A stretch of 64,000 nucleotides of DNA from Varroa destructor (GCF_002443255.2 NW_019211454.1:12794248-12858247); one strand, 5' to 3'; counted from the stretch's first letter, positions 1 through 14,090 are shown. Numbers and translations: made by a program. Notes: a model not told the origin generated them from the letters alone.

Positions 1-519
1 CTTCATCGACTTCGCAGTGCTGTTCGTCTATGCTTGCGTATATATATATACGTGTATGTGGGCACATGCATTTATATATGATATATTTAGTACTATTTTA
101 TCTATGATAAATATATCATATAGTGGTCTCTCTGTTCGATGACAGCCAGATGAGATAGGGCATGAAGAATGACCGTCAAAGCCTGGGGCCCCGGGAGTCG
201 GCTGTTTTGATCTGGCGGCTTGAAGTGCGTTCACCGTGTTCAGCGACGGGCAGCGATGAAGAGCGTCTCAAACGGCGCACAAGGCGAAGATTCAATTTTC
301 AAATTCAACGATACGTATACACCAGCGCCACGACTGTAAACGCAAATGTACAGTGATTCATTACGGGGTAGCCCGTGTCGGTCTTCGAGAACGGATATTT
401 AGGGCGGTTTCTTGTCGTTGTTTTACTACTTTTCGTAGAACGCGCTACGATGGCGGCGTCGGATTAGATGTCCTAAGCGATGCCGCAGTGACGCTGGTTG
501 TAGTGCGGATGAAAAAAAG

Positions 520-520
<1 letters not shown>
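1..520. other. Non-coding stretch with a small TA palindrome
   Basis: No recognisable gene. Positions 37-52 form a short self-complementary TA tract capped by CG on both sides. The same kind of CG-capped TA palindrome recurs at 52786-52805. The open frames here are short and have no domain signature. Confidence 0.6.

Positions 521-548
<28 letters not shown>
521..548. repeat. (AT)n microsatellite, about 14 units
   Basis: Uninterrupted alternating AT directly after a short A-rich run. It is an ordinary dinucleotide microsatellite. Confidence 0.95.
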
Positions 549-550
<2 letters not shown>

Positions 551-2520
551 GTGTTGCTGAAGATCGTGAAGCATAGGGCATGCATACAGAACTGGAAAGG
601 AACAATAAAATTTGTCTGTATAAATAATTTATGAATAAGCATCGTGTACAAGAACGTTATTTGTTCCTATTGTCTCGAGAGCATGAACGTCGACGGTTTA
701 ATTTCAAATGTCAAAAGTTCATGAGCAATATGACTTATGATTATTGGTTTCTCATTAGAGCTGTGGAAAGCTGGTAGCCAACGGTGTCTTACTCGTCGTG
801 CAACAATGATGGGCAACAATATCTGTTCGTCGAGCGTAGAAGCAAGCGTTTGCGCGTGCTTGTTTATGTGTACTCTAGCTAAATCGCCGATAGAAATAAT
901 AATAAGGCGTTTATAGCGTTTATCAATATCGAAAAGTTGCTTAAAATTTAATAGTGCAATAGAATTGTGTGGGCCGTGTTCGATTCATGATACATACACA
1001 TACGCAAACTATCGATTTATCGCTATTGAATTGAGATCTGTTTGTTCCTGTGTTGCGAAAGGCGACGACGTTAACGAAATTTCGAAAATATTCCATCTCT
1101 ATTCTGAAATATTCTACGTCGTGTATTCCATGCGCTGTCAATGTTTGCGTATTTTTCATCTTCAACATCACTCAAACTCATCTGACTTGATAACTAACTA
1201 GCAATATTCTGTTAGGATAATTTCGAATTCATGTCAGATAACGCATTTGTTCCACCGGCAATTCCAAGCGAAGACGTGACCTTGCTGAAGTGGTGATTCT
1301 CGCTGTATCTCGAATCTGGGCGATTTTCGAAATATCGTTCCGTCCCAAATCAGTCAATAAATCTTTTCACGTTGTCTAATTTTCTAACGAGGGCTTGACC
1401 GATACGCAGTTCTCACCACCTCAGTTTTACTATTTAACTATCGTCATATCGGCACACAACTGACCAGCCCTGATTAATCTGGCATTTTATCCACAACCAT
1501 TTATCTACTCGTTTGCTTGCTAGTAGCTACCAGCAGCTCTTTGGCGCTCCCTAAAACCAACCGTCCGTAGAGAAAATGGACCTCGCCGAAACGTTACTGA
1601 GCGTTGGAAAGACTAGCGATTAGCTTGTAATTAACGCGTTTACCGTTTTGACATTGCGTTATCTATTGTTGCATAGCAACTGAAAGCGATGCGCATGGCT
1701 CCCATTTATTCGACCAGCACCGCTAGACGCAACTTCAACATCGGCAACACAATATAGAAGGTTAAGGGCTGATCACCGACAGGCGAGACGCTTACGGCAG
1801 ATATCTAATCAGGATGACTTCGAACGATCACAATTATGGGAGATGGCGCCCTAAGAAACGGAACTGCCTTGTAATGCGTTCATCGCATGGCTACCATGCC
1901 CGTCCGCAATGAGCGCCAAGTGTACGAAGGTAGGCACAGAAAACATCGAGCTGATTTCCGTAAACGGCCAAACGAAGCAAGACGACAGGCGAACAAAAGT
2001 AATAATAATATAATCGATAATAGCTATTTTAATAAAAGCGACTAAACACTTTCTGCGCAAAGATTGACAGAAGCTGAACCACAAAGGCGCAGTTTGTCAA
2101 ACGTTAAAAAAAAAAATTAGCAAAAATGTGCTTTCCCGAAAATTGTATCGCATTGTCGTCTTCGAGATGGTAATACGTTTTTGCAGAGACGTGGAAGTGC
2201 CTTCATACTGTGACCAAGCATGCTCAAGCTGATCGGACAGGCAGAGGTCAATCTCGTAGACGGACGACTCATTCGGGCAACGAGCAAAGCGATCGATGCG
2301 AGGCGATAACACAACGATTGTCCGCTACGCAACCTCAAACGCTCCATCAAACTGAAGATAAACGCAGTCATCGAATGCGTGGAGACGATGTCAACGGAGA
2401 CCTTAGATGCTTCCAAACCAAAATTCCTAACAGAACGAAAGCGTATGTTTTATACTGATGTCCCTTCCGCAACGATAGTGATCGATCGTCGTTTACGGCA
2501 TAGCGCAGCAAATATATCAT
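549..2520. other. Gene-free stretch
   Basis: AT-rich unique sequence with no ORF that looks conserved. The end of the stretch, from about 2140, overlaps a broken G/C-ending frame that is reported as a finding. No RNA gene, transposon end or long repeat was seen. Confidence 0.55.
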
Positions 2521-2568
2521 TCTTATAATATTTATATATATATGTAATATTTATCTTATAATATTTAT
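2521..2568. repeat. 15-bp direct repeat flanking a TA tract
   Basis: The word TCTTATAATATTTAT occurs at 2521-2535 and again at 2554-2568, a 33-bp period. A TA run lies between the copies. This is most likely local slippage or duplication. Confidence 0.85.
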
Positions 2569-5500
2569 GAAGAAGACATGAGTACTTGATGATGCGAGGT
2601 GATAAATTAAGCAAGCGGGAGTCGACAAACTGCGAAATTAAAGTATCTGGTAGTTTAGTTCCGATACGATACTCTCCAGTCATCTCCTATTCGAACGAGG
2701 AAATAATATAAAATAGTTAGAAGCGTGTGATGCGGGTCGAACATAAACGTCGTATGCGGTCAGTCTTTTAATTTAAATTTTCGATTTTTGTTTATTTAGA
2801 CATTTTATAGTTGTCTTCTACATATCTCATAATTAACAAGATGAGACAGGTTTCGCGCTTGGTTTTGCTGCTAGTGAGATAAATGCCATGCTGGTTAGCA
2901 AAGCTAAACAAAGTTAATTTTACCATTTTAAAAAGCTAAATATTTTCAATGGTTACATAAAAGAAGTTCAATGATCGAAACTGTCGCAGGGTCTGAAAAG
3001 GTACGATCTTGTAGGGCGTGCATAGGGTATCCTCGAATCAAGTTTAGCCCATCGTAACGCCTACTTTGAACGGATATGCCTATTATCTAGACACGTACAA
3101 TGCGAACAAAGGATAGCCTGCTTGCAATAGTTGGTCAGATAACGTTCTTGTCTCGCTTTTGACATCAATACGTCCTTATATTACGTGAGGTCTCATTCCT
3201 TTTGTGTAGCTCGATCAAGATTTTTAAGCGTCTTTGTTTGAATTTGACACGCGCGTGCATCCATAAGTCCGAATGGCTAGCTTAAAACTCTTCACATAGT
3301 CCATCTGATTTTCGATTGACAACAGACATAAATGGCTATAGGACAGAGGCTATAATACACTTGTACGAAGCGGCTACACAATATATATATTATTGGCTCT
3401 TTTCGACAGTGCCTCTGGAACTTACACAGATGGGAGGACATGGGTGGATGGAACGTGTGGGAACAAACAGAGTAAATAAGAATCCTTTCAGAGCCAATCG
3501 TACAAAGAGTAAGAAAGGAGCAAGGCAATTTAAATGCAAAAAAAAAAAAGGATTGACTGTAATTTAGTACTATATTTATTTAGTATATAATTTCATGTAA
3601 AATTATCGTCCAAATGACGATTATTACGACGGAAATCATATCGTTCAAAATCATTAATAGCGGATCTCATGGATAGCCTTTTGAGGACATACGTTCCTAT
3701 TTAATTTCTCAGCTCGGAGCGCTTTCAGTGAAGTTGTCGTTGAATAATCATAAAGCGGGACCAGTTACCATTATGAAGTAGCTTATAGACAATATTATGA
3801 TCTATTACATAGAAAACATTTAAGAATTATTCGATTTAGTGAATGATGCCGATCCAACTGTCAGGCTTGTACGAAGATAGAAGCTAAGTGCCGCCACACT
3901 TGCGAGTCCTATCGGAATCACAAAAAACGCCATAGTACCCATTCGAGTCTGTATGGGGATTTTCGGTTATACGCTTTTGCACAAAGGCACGATCCTGCAA
4001 TTGACGGTGTCCGCAAGAACACGTTAGAGAGATTACACTGCTACGACTCATGTGTCCTGAGCTCTCCCATTATTATGATTATCAGGAACATAAACGTAAA
4101 CTAAAAACACGATGAACTTCTTTCAGACTAAGAATATATATGCTGACCGTCACGTAAAAAATCTAATCTATCAAATAGATTTTAATTCAATCTATAGAAC
4201 GGTCATAAATTCCTAGTTTATATATATGTCCTGATTGTAACTGCCAGTATTAACATTTTTTTTTCTTACAAATTAGGACAAAGCACAATCGAACTTTTTC
4301 CATTGGTTCGGAGACTATACCTGCTAATGCTTTGGACGATCGTAACAAGTTGGTTTGCTCCATTGCGGATCTACGTTGAACGATAATAAAAACCAATTTC
4401 GATGCTACCCAAAGCAAACCATGCTAAGCTATAGATCAGTAGTTGTCCTTTGAAGATTAAGCAATCTGTGAGCTGACGAATACAGTCGAGTGAGCAGTAT
4501 CCTAGGCCATTACGAGCTCTATGATGATATCAAACGCCCACGTATTTGGTCTCTTCATTCGATAAGTTTCTTTTTCTGTCGACAAAATACAAGGTGTTTG
4601 AATTCAATTAAACAATGATATTCAAACAGACAAGGTGGCTTTGCCGCAATATTTCATTTGATCTTATTTAGTCACAAGGCGAGGATGGACATCATGTCCT
4701 TTCATGCGTCTCCTCTGCCAGCGGTCTCCGAATAGGACACCATTTACTCTGCGATTGTTCGAACATCGAAAGCTTCTAGATTTTCTTAATATGAGCCTGT
4801 TCTGTGCTTTGAGTTCCTATTTTGTTCCTCGGCCAGAATTCTGCTGTCAATTGCTGTGGTCACCTCTGCTGTTGTTACTATAATAGGAACCCCAGGCTTT
4901 CAGTCAGCCTAACATGTACAACAAGTAGACGTGGCCATAAACACTACGAAGGGTCCTCGATTGATGGAGCTCGCTCTTCGTCACTGTGCTATAACAACAA
5001 CCTCTGACAAGGTTGTTACTAGCTGCATTGTCGTATGCAGCGTGTATATACATTGAAAGTTGACGATTCGGAGCATAAATACAATGCGGAGATAACAACA
5101 ACAGGAGCCCTTAAGATGACTGAGGTCATCGTATAGTGATTGTAACGACACAGCTTGTTGTAACAGGATCGTCATGCTGGGTATGCATAGATGTATATTC
5201 GGCACAACAGGACACTCGCCCCTACGAGGATTTTCATACATAAACATGTACAAAGCCGAGTACAGATGTTTCAGCTTACATGGCCGAGTCAATAATGGCG
5301 CAGTTGGCGAATCAAGACGTTCTGTACATAACCGGGCTATTGAAACTCAAAAGTTAGCTTTCACTATTTGTAATTCAACTGTACAAGACGCATATGTTTG
5401 AGCTGAGAGCGCTGCGATTCGATGAGGCATAAGCTTTCCTTTTTGCATCACCTGCGTATATCCATTTCTCTTCATAGGCCCCCTGCGTCCCTTCTTGAAC

Positions 5501-6689
5501 TATAATGATTTGCAGAACTCAAAGACGCAGTGTAAGTATCAACACCGCATTCGTAATCATAACATCAATGAAAGTATATGTTGTAGAGGATTAGCTAATG
5601 TAAGCACGAAAAGACACATTTATGTACAAATATGCGCAGCGATCGTTTCTCACTAATAGACGGTTTGAACGGATTAGCTGATACGCTCTCTCAAGGGGCG
5701 TGTCGCTCGAACGCTTAAGAAGAAGGAACTCGCAGGCCTCGCTGCAACGAAGAAAATCCTCTAAGTAGCAATGAATAGCAAAGGTTTCACAGAACGTCCC
5801 TCCGATTTGCGTCTGTGAAACAGTATCGAGCCTCGATGTTGGGGCACTCTACTAAGTGTTATTGCTGCGGGTGCAATTGAAGTTTACTTTAGAACTAAAT
5901 CGGGAAAAGAACTGTAGAATCAATGGCACTATTATATGATTGCCTGGTTACTCTAACTAGCACTGGTAAAATGCGAAAACAACTCACAACAAATCCGTAC
6001 TGTTTACCTACCTTGTTTCTCATTTGAATTTTAGACGTTAGATCAATGCTGGAAGATGACTTTCGGAGCGTCAGCCTTGGCGGGATATATATTTTCTCAT
6101 ACCACGAAGAAGCGTCTCTGAGCCCTCATTGTCTGTGAAACGCTTTCCATCAGTCCCATGGAATCAACTTTACGACATTCGTTTGTTCCTTACTCCTTTA
6201 TTAATTATGCTGTCGCCACTCTGTGCATACACTATTGCTACTTACTATTCTTTTTGCTACCTATTATTACTTTTGTATCCCAAACCGTAAACAAACCAGT
6301 TTGAGTTATTTACTGTTAACGTACAAAACACGAATACTTTATGCAGGAATGATTCACCGGTGCACGCATATACATCAGAGGTTCTTAACTCATGAACGCA
6401 ATCAATGGACAAATGGATGGTAGTAATTAGAGACCCAGGAAAAGCTTTGCATATGTCGTTTGCCTGAATATTCTCTTGATCCTTGAATCCGGTTCCCGAA
6501 ACCCATAGCTGATCATATGTACATATTTATATCGACAAGTATCTTAAGGCCGTCATCGCTACCCAGCTCGACAGCGGATCAGCTCCATAAACATCAGTGA
6601 TACACATATGCGCTGTTGGATGTAGAACTGGCAAGGAACACGTATAAAATTTTGCTCGTAAAATATTGATTTATTCTTTAGTTGGTAAA
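2569..6689. other. Gene-free stretch
   Basis: Mostly unique AT-rich sequence. The open frames near 3300-3570 and 4820-5400 are 60-105 codons long, overlap on both strands and carry no recognisable motif. There is an A run at 3538-3550 and short TA runs elsewhere. No gene is supported. Confidence 0.55.
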
Positions 6690-6732
6690 TTAACCGAGTT
6701 GTCCTAACGGTGCTGAGGTCAAAATTCGAGCC

Positions 6733-8857
6733 TGAAAGTAATAAAGGATACAGCAAATGACAAGAATGTAACTAATCTGTGTTCTGATCTTAGTCATCTA
6801 AGGGAGTCTCCAGTGCCAGTATTTCCTGTCCTTCCTGTAAAGGCGGTGATGTCAGCCTAATGCAAATTTTTAGCTCACTGCATCAGTGCAAACAATCACG
6901 CAATTCGCTAGTAGTCCGCTCCAGGCTTTTGTTCGATAATCCAACGGTCGCCTCGCCTCTGTCCTCGTCTTTGTTGAATCGTGATGACCGAGTAGTGATA
7001 ATGGTAGTACAGAAACTTGTGCATCGGTGCCACCGCATCACCGCCTGCCGATTCAATCAATTCCAATCGTTATAATGTCTCTCGTCATGATGGCCATCTG
7101 ATCAATCGCCGTACTTGAATGAGCCGATTACTTACTCTCCCTGTTTCCACATCCTTGTCTCTATGTGCACGACTCAAGTGCCCTTCCTAATCACGAAGCG
7201 TCGTGGCATTAACAACATCACGGAGCCGATCAACGCGATGCGAATCTCAATGCTCCTTCGCATAGCACAGGACAAAGAGGTAACGGCGATCGATCAAAGG
7301 CTTCTTGCTTGAGTAGCTATCGGGGCATTGATACATTCAGCAGTGGATTGAGGGACGAAAAATGAAGGAGCGAGAGTTGTTAAGTCGTTCGAACTTGCTA
7401 GCAGTAATAGCAACGATGACAATAACAACAGCAGAAACAAATCACATAAGTAGCCTTATAATAAATAGATTCTACGCGATCTTGTTGTTGGCGCCGTTCC
7501 GTCTCAGCTGTTGCTGCCGTAGCTGCTCACATTGCTTGACTGTTTTCGTTTGGTCGGCAGAACATGGCCTCATTTGCACGATATCACTCCGCCCACGCGT
7601 TCGTTTTTGTCGCGATCGGGCTGTGCTATGCGTTATCCGTTGTCCATAGTTTATGTTCGGGCCAAGCGTAGGCGCCGCGAGCAAGACAGAGAAACACGAC
7701 TTCGATCAGCTCTCCATTGATCAATCCGCATCAGATTTCGTTCGACCAGACCGCGTTTCCCTGATTCGATCAGATCAAAATAGCATAATACACCCAGATG
7801 TACGGCCGGATAGGTGGATAGCATAGACCAATCAATCTCACAGTTTTACTTTCGGATCTTTCTTTCTCCGCGATTGAGCTTAGTGATGACCGATAGCCGT
7901 GACTTGTAGAAGGCGGAGCGGACTCGGCTGAATTTAGCTTGCAACGAGGAACGAGGCCAACAGCTTATCAGGCGGTAACGATGACGATGGCCGAAGTGGC
8001 AGAAGTGCAATTGAAGTTGACGGGAAAAACGATCGACACCTAATAGCATTATCGTACATTGAAGGTAAACTCAGGAAAATATTACCGTTTTGGTAAGAGT
8101 TCGAATGATCAAGAATATTTAAATATTTTCAGCAGATTTAGCCTATTGCGATACAGACATTTCTGAAATTCAGAAAAAAAAGAAAACACTTCTAACGAAT
8201 GATAGTCGGTAGATAATAATCAGCACTATGATGAAAATTGGGTTAGTGAATTATACCACAAACATTCAGTAATTTCTTTGTTATATGTCAAAGTAGTAGT
8301 AAAAAATGATATATTATCAACTCTCCGAACATGCGGAAGCTAGCTTGGTAAATCCCACAGAAATAGATCAGCATAAATAATTAATTATTGAGGGTGGCAT
8401 GAAAATCATATACGGTCATATTCTTCTAGCGAATACTTGATCTTGCTAGGCGCTCATTTTTGCACCTTCTTCTCTACAAAACTAGTAGAAAAAACCCAAT
8501 GATAATAAAAATATATTCTTTTTTCAACTATTAGACTTATTATATAAATATGTTGCCCAGAACATCAATAATGATTATTCACGTACTACAAATTATCTAC
8601 GCGATCCGAGTGATCCCTACCTTCATTTGGCCACCCTACCTATATCTGAAGAAAATTTGCGGCATCGTTAATTATCGTCGGAGCGGAGCGCTAGCCGTAG
8701 CAATGAAATTTCCGAATCGTATGAATCAGCATACGGACACAAATATACCTGCCTGCCCTATATAGACGCCGTCAGGCGAAACATGTCTATTAAATACTTT
8801 GGCCGATCGATAGCCGGTTTAAAATACAGAGCACCATTCGGATGGGCTCGCTAAAAA
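6733..8857. other. Gene-free stretch with codon-phased islands
   Basis: No complete gene. Positions around 7200-7310, 7375-7470 and 7970-8030 show a purine-any-pyrimidine rhythm and encode short A/V/I/T-rich peptides in one frame. A 35-residue ORF at 7564-7671 has a hydrophobic core. See the findings for both. Confidence 0.5.
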
Positions 8858-8900
8858 GGCCGGCTCGAACCCAGAGCGGGAAAGCAATGTAGGCCATTTA
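8858..8900 (-). repeat. tRNA-like (SINE head) relic
   Basis: On the minus strand, 8861-8871 reads GGTTCGAGCCG, one base from the RNA polymerase III box B consensus. About 13 nt upstream of it, TGGCCTACATTG resembles box A. The A-B spacing is shorter than in a functional tRNA and no acceptor stem pairs, so this is at best a deleted tRNA-derived SINE or tRNA pseudogene. Two copies of TAAAAAGGCCG lie at and beside it. Confidence 0.2.
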
Positions 8901-8948
8901 TAATGTATACATTAAAAAGGCCGCCTGTACCTGCGAGAAGTCAAAGTC

Positions 8949-9065
8949 ATGGTTACAGCGACAACGCCATCCGATCAGGCCACGACGCCGGTGATTATGG
9001 CAATTACGGCCATAGTATTGATAATTATCATAACAATAACAGCTAAGCCCATAACAACTCTCTGA
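8949..9065 (+). other. 38-codon hydrophobic ORF in an RNY-phased island
   Basis: An ATG at 8949 opens a 38-residue frame rich in T, I, A and V that ends at TGA 9063-9065. The central part (about residues 15-31) would form one membrane helix. Nearly every codon is of the form A/G-N-N, which gives an RNY-like period of three and keeps the antisense strand open as well. I do not recognise a family. Low-complexity DNA is the simpler explanation; the peptide resemblance to other islands in the window is loose. Confidence 0.15.
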
Positions 9066-9173
9066 TCATATTTCGAGGTACTCATGCGCAATAGCGCGAT
9101 CGAATCTATCGACTGCTCCATTGCTACTGGCGCAGTCGTTGCCCAAATTATCGAAAACGCGCCCAAATCACTG

Positions 9174-9190
9174 AAAAAAAAAAAAAAAAA
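9174..9190 (+). repeat. Poly-A tract, 17 nt
   Basis: A run of 17 A. It could be the tail of an old retroposed insertion on +, but I see no recognisable body in front of it and no target-site duplication. Confidence 0.9.
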
Positions 9191-12100
9191 GGAAAATGGC
9201 GAAGACTCAACGACGGCCCAGCTCCACCGTACTTATTGTATTACGAATCAGCTTAGAATGTATTATGTATACACGGTGCAGCGGCTCAATATCGCGCGCG
9301 TATTGGGTACCTTAGATCCATCAGTCACGTAGGCGATACGCAATGACTACATACATAGTTCGGAACGGTACGGGAATTTCGTTTTTGCCAATATCAACAA
9401 ATCGAAATGAGAGGAGACAGGGATTTGTTGAGCGTGCTTCGTCTGATGAAGGAAGCCATTAAAATGGGTACGTGTACGTGTCTATATAGCCGGCAATATT
9501 GAGCGCGTCGTAATTCATTTTTGCAGTAAATTTACATAAATCTTTAGCTATATAATCAGTGAGTAAGGGAAGATTGCTATCTAATTAGCTAGTTGACCGG
9601 CAACGGATTTCTTCCCCAACGAACCTGCACTGTTAACATACAGGGTCCATATAAAATAGCGCAGGTCTCTGTAGGTAAAAATGTAAAGTCACGGTAAAAG
9701 GTGGATCTATTTGAACACCGAAGGTGTTTATTTAATTACCACCAACGTATAGAGACGAAAGGTAATAGATATAACTAATTATTTTGATTAATACCCCACA
9801 CTGTGTCAGACGCTGCAGGAGTACAGATGCGCTATAAGAAGCATACTGTTGTAAACGTACGAGTATTACACGCTCCCTTACATTCTCTAGAGATCTTGGA
9901 AATATACGAGATATTATAGTATCATTGCATATATATCTTCGCGAGCTTTAGGACAATTCAACGAAAACATCCCGTCCATAGCATCTTAAATCCTGGTCGC
10001 GGGCTGATGTGTCGGATACGAATAGCACGTCAAAAAAAATTAACGAGTCTTTCTATTTATTACCTTTGTCGGAATATAGGTCTCATTGTGGCCACATTAG
10101 CTATGATGGTATTGGTAAAATTTTGTCTTCTTCTTTCTACTACACTAATACTTCTAATTGACTTTGCCTGCTACTCTCAATCTGTACAGTATCACAATTA
10201 AGAGATTACCGCCAATGAGTAGCGAGCATTACGACGACCTGATCAAAAAGCACCCTTATACAAACGTACTGTATTATAGGTCATATGTTTGCTGCGCAGC
10301 GGGGAGGCCGCCAACTGCGGCTACGGTAAGCGTAGTTACCTAACCTAGGACGGTCACTAAAAATGCCAACATACCATATAAATAGACGTACGAATAAAAG
10401 GAATATTTTTGAGTTTCCCCGTCCTGTCTCATTTACAGTCGAACAGGGGCTTTCAAAAAACATTACGGTGCTGATTCTATTTCGTAACATCATCATTTTG
10501 TTGTACGTTAACGGATCCGGCTTTTCTGGTCGTTCAGATGTAAGGTAGATCTGCGTTGGTCCGCCGTTATTTTCGCAGCTTCCGAGGCCACTTTCCCGGC
10601 TGACGCCATCGCTCCAAATATTAATGCACATTATAGTGGCAAATATAACTAATCGATCGATCATATGAACACTAAATACCATTGTCTATCGGTCTGTGCG
10701 TACGTCGATCTGTGTAAATACATGTACGCACATAAAAATACATACGAAACCTCGCATTATCTCGCTTTTGTAAACACATACATAACCGTATCATCTTTCG
10801 TTTCTTCTCACTTCTTCTGCCCGTCTGCCGCCTGTCAAGAGTCTGTCTTAGCGCATCTATCGAATAGGCCGATTTATCGTTTAGGATCTTGGTGTTAGGC
10901 TAACTGTGAGCCAAAGAGAAACACGTCCGCGGTCTTGTTATACAGCTGCATCTTATGCAGCCCTTTCTATTGATGCGATAGACAGAATGCAGCGTTTACC
11001 AGTGAACAAATCAGTGGCGACCCAAAGGCAGATACTATACATCGCTATAAAATAATAAATCATAATTTTCGGTGGTCGCAATTACATAATCGACAAGGAC
11101 GACTATGACGTTGCCGTTAGCGACGACCCGATGTGCTAACAATCTGCCAACGCCTTTAGATACCGGGACACTGAGCCGCGGCATCTGCGTCTACAGTATC
11201 TATAGAGTAAGATACAAACAACAGCAGTATGGACGTCTGAAAGCGACGCCTCGATGCGAAAAAAACAAGAAGCGACTAGAAAAATGACACAGGAAAAATT
11301 TATCGTCACCAAATTGATTCTACGATTTAGATTCAATGATTGTATCTGAAATAAAATAGCAATGAGCAAAAGGCGGAGTATCATAATAGTGAATATAACA
11401 GCAACCGGAAACAATGGTCCGATGACTCATTTCTGTTTTCGTAAGAGATGTCTCGCATTATTGAGCACGAGAACGAGTACGCAAGGGACAAGGGGATTAA
11501 ACATTCAGAGAAACTAGACGATAGACGAGGGGCATTTCTAAAGAAAGTTGTAACCGCAACAATTGTTGACAAATTAACAGATATGTAAGTGCGTGACCCT
11601 GTGACAACGCTTATTTTCGTTGTTTCGTAAGACCATACAATCATTGTCGTTGTTTCTCCTATTAGCACAGCCATAGTGATTAAATTTTCCCTTGAGAGAT
11701 GAACGCTAGACATATAATGCGTACATTTGAGTGTGCAGAGAAGCTTCAACCGAATATAAAATTAAACTTGAGTGTGGCTAAACCACCTAGCCGTCTGGTT
11801 ATCGAACGACGTTCCACAACGACAAGATCAATAGATTTCGATATACACGCTTTGTAAAAAAATCCCTTGATTCACTGTTTCTAAGGTGGCCTAGACGATA
11901 AACAGCGACAAATGTCTGTATCGCCTCTTTTTAGCTAGGCCACCCGGACGCATTTCCGTATGACTCGTATGGAACAAACGACCTGTTTTGCTCCTTTTAT
12001 ATTCAGCGTGATATTATATATCAGCGCTGCGAAGTGAATTCTTCTAACTAATTCACTGCATTGTTATTGTTAGTGTATCGAACGTATACGCTTCGAAGCG

Positions 12101-14029
12101 CCGTTTTATCGTAGCTGTTCGAAATTGGGAAGGACGGTATGTAGAGTGTGAAAGGATGATAAATGACCCTGACCGACTAATTACTTCGACGACAATAGTC
12201 GAATGCTCTCAATCAGTGATTGTTGGCACCTTTTTGACCCAGGTCCGTAGTTGGTCGGCCTTTGATGAACGCATCTGTTTGGATCGAAATGGTTAAAGCC
12301 TTAATTTAGTGGCCTGCTCACGGTTAGTTTCGACGAACGACCCTTCGAAGCTAAACTAAGCATTGCCCCAACCGTACGTAATAGCAACGATAATATCAAC
12401 TGTAAAACGTGTACATATGTGTAACGGTCGAAATTGATATCTTTCTGTAGTAAATGCCAAGATTCATAAGTGGGGATGGTCCACACTGGGGGGCAACATT
12501 ACGCCTTACCCACGGACATAGAAAGTTTGTAAAAAGCAATTTTTGCGATTGCTCTACTTTGTCATATCCAATACGGGTCGATTTTTAATTCTTTAAATAG
12601 AGAGAACGTATATACACAGGTCGCCTTATAGGGAAAGCTTATCCGTAGAAAGTCTTTTTCCTGCTAAGTCTGTAGAAGTACGTTTACTGGGCATTCTATT
12701 TTCGCATAGTTCAAAGAAGCATGGAAGCTAACGTTTTTTCTATTACGTTGTAAAAAATATAGGTTGTACAAATGCAATAAAAATTAGAATACAAAGTTCC
12801 TTGAGACCGAAAAAATGCTTGTTGAAGAGTTGTCTCGAGGATTCACCGAGCGATTGCCAAGTTCTATCAATTAGAGACTTGTACAACATCTAACACGTAA
12901 TGTTATAAACGAAAACACTTACAGGTGGGAGTCGAGATTAAAAATCATGCGCGGATTTAAAGCTGTCACGAGTCCAGCGAGGGCAACCGGTCCAAATTTT
13001 CGTCTATTCAACTCTACACGAACCTTATAATTGGTATAGTCTTGTTTAAAAAAGGAGAAAAGTAGCAGATGCAAATGAGCACGAATCATGAATTTGTAGC
13101 CGCGTAGTTTATGTGTCACTTTTAGCCCATGGCAAATTCAGCAGAACCTAGTCATTGAGCATATTTGCCTTACTGGCTAAAAGAACTGTGCCTGAGACAT
13201 GAGCCTTTAAGGCGTGCATGTGGCGATAAAAGGCCTAGTCAGCGTAGACACCGCCACACCTATTCGGCAATCGTTCGTTCTCCTAAAGGGTTGTTTTTAC
13301 TTGAAGCTTAAGGTTGCCTTACGCCCGTGGGCGCACGTATATGAAGCCGACTAACGAAAAATAGAACCGAGGTAAACGTTTTAATGAGGCCATTACAAAT
13401 ACGATTATTACCATAGACTTCACAACAGAAACAATTTACTAATTAAACAGGTAGAACGTATGAAGGGAGGGATCTTTTAGACACGGTGACCTATATATCA
13501 AACTTAAATATGACAATAGCAACCATTTCTTTCTTCTTAGAAAGCTAACGACGAAAATTTAGCCGCTCTATGGAAAATGGTGAAACAGAAATCGGCATAG
13601 TGCAAGATGTATCTGTGATTGGTCTTTACCTGTAGATCGAAGTACCTTCTTTATAACATTGTTTTAAATCTCTGATATGTAGACACTGTTATTACCTCGT
13701 TAAAAAACGAGAATTATGATACGGGACAATTTTTGGTATTTATTAATGTAAAATTAGCTTTATTGGGCAGTCAGCGTGATTGAAACGTTAGGAATTTTCT
13801 ATGAAAATTCGAATTGAAGGCATTCATATATGAAACTATTGAAACCAATAAAATAGTCAAGCTTTTACGGTTTAGCGGTTACAAACCGACGTAGTTGAGA
13901 GAAAGAAACGTCTCTGAAAGAGAAAGAAACGTATTATCTGTTATTTGGTACGCACGAGGTTACTGTGCTCGATTTTTAAAATATTGTTGTTTCAAAAGAG
14001 AATTTGTTTTTAAATTTGTGAATTGTGAG
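9191..14029. other. Gene-free stretch
   Basis: No gene supported. The longest frame is 10281-10682 on -, 133 codons with a signal-peptide-like segment; it is reported as a finding only. The frames at 11136-11749 on - are AT-rich and featureless. A 13-bp direct repeat, GAGAAAGAAACGT, occurs at 13899-13911 and 13920-13932 with a 21-bp period. Confidence 0.5.
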
Positions 14030-14090
14030 CGAAGTGGCTTAGTAATAGCACGAATTCAATTGAAGACTTCGTGTTCATTCCACTTGGCAC
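14030..14090 (+). repeat. tRNA-like (SINE head) relic
   Basis: Positions 14035-14045 (TGGCTTAGTAA) match box A except for the last base. The next bases, TAGCAC, continue the D-arm pattern of tRNA-derived SINEs. An inverted pair, CACGAA and TTCGTG, sits where an anticodon stem would be. GTGTTCATTCC at 14071-14081 resembles box B with one base missing. The order and the spacing of about 25 nt fit a decayed tRNA head. No acceptor stem is visible, so it is not a working tRNA. Confidence 0.35.

Noticed and set aside
6690..6732. tRNA-like sequence with TGTCCTAACGG and AATTCGAGCC
   Set aside because: Box A matches 10 of 11 positions, but box B is poor and the spacing is only about 13 nt; too weak to list as a feature.
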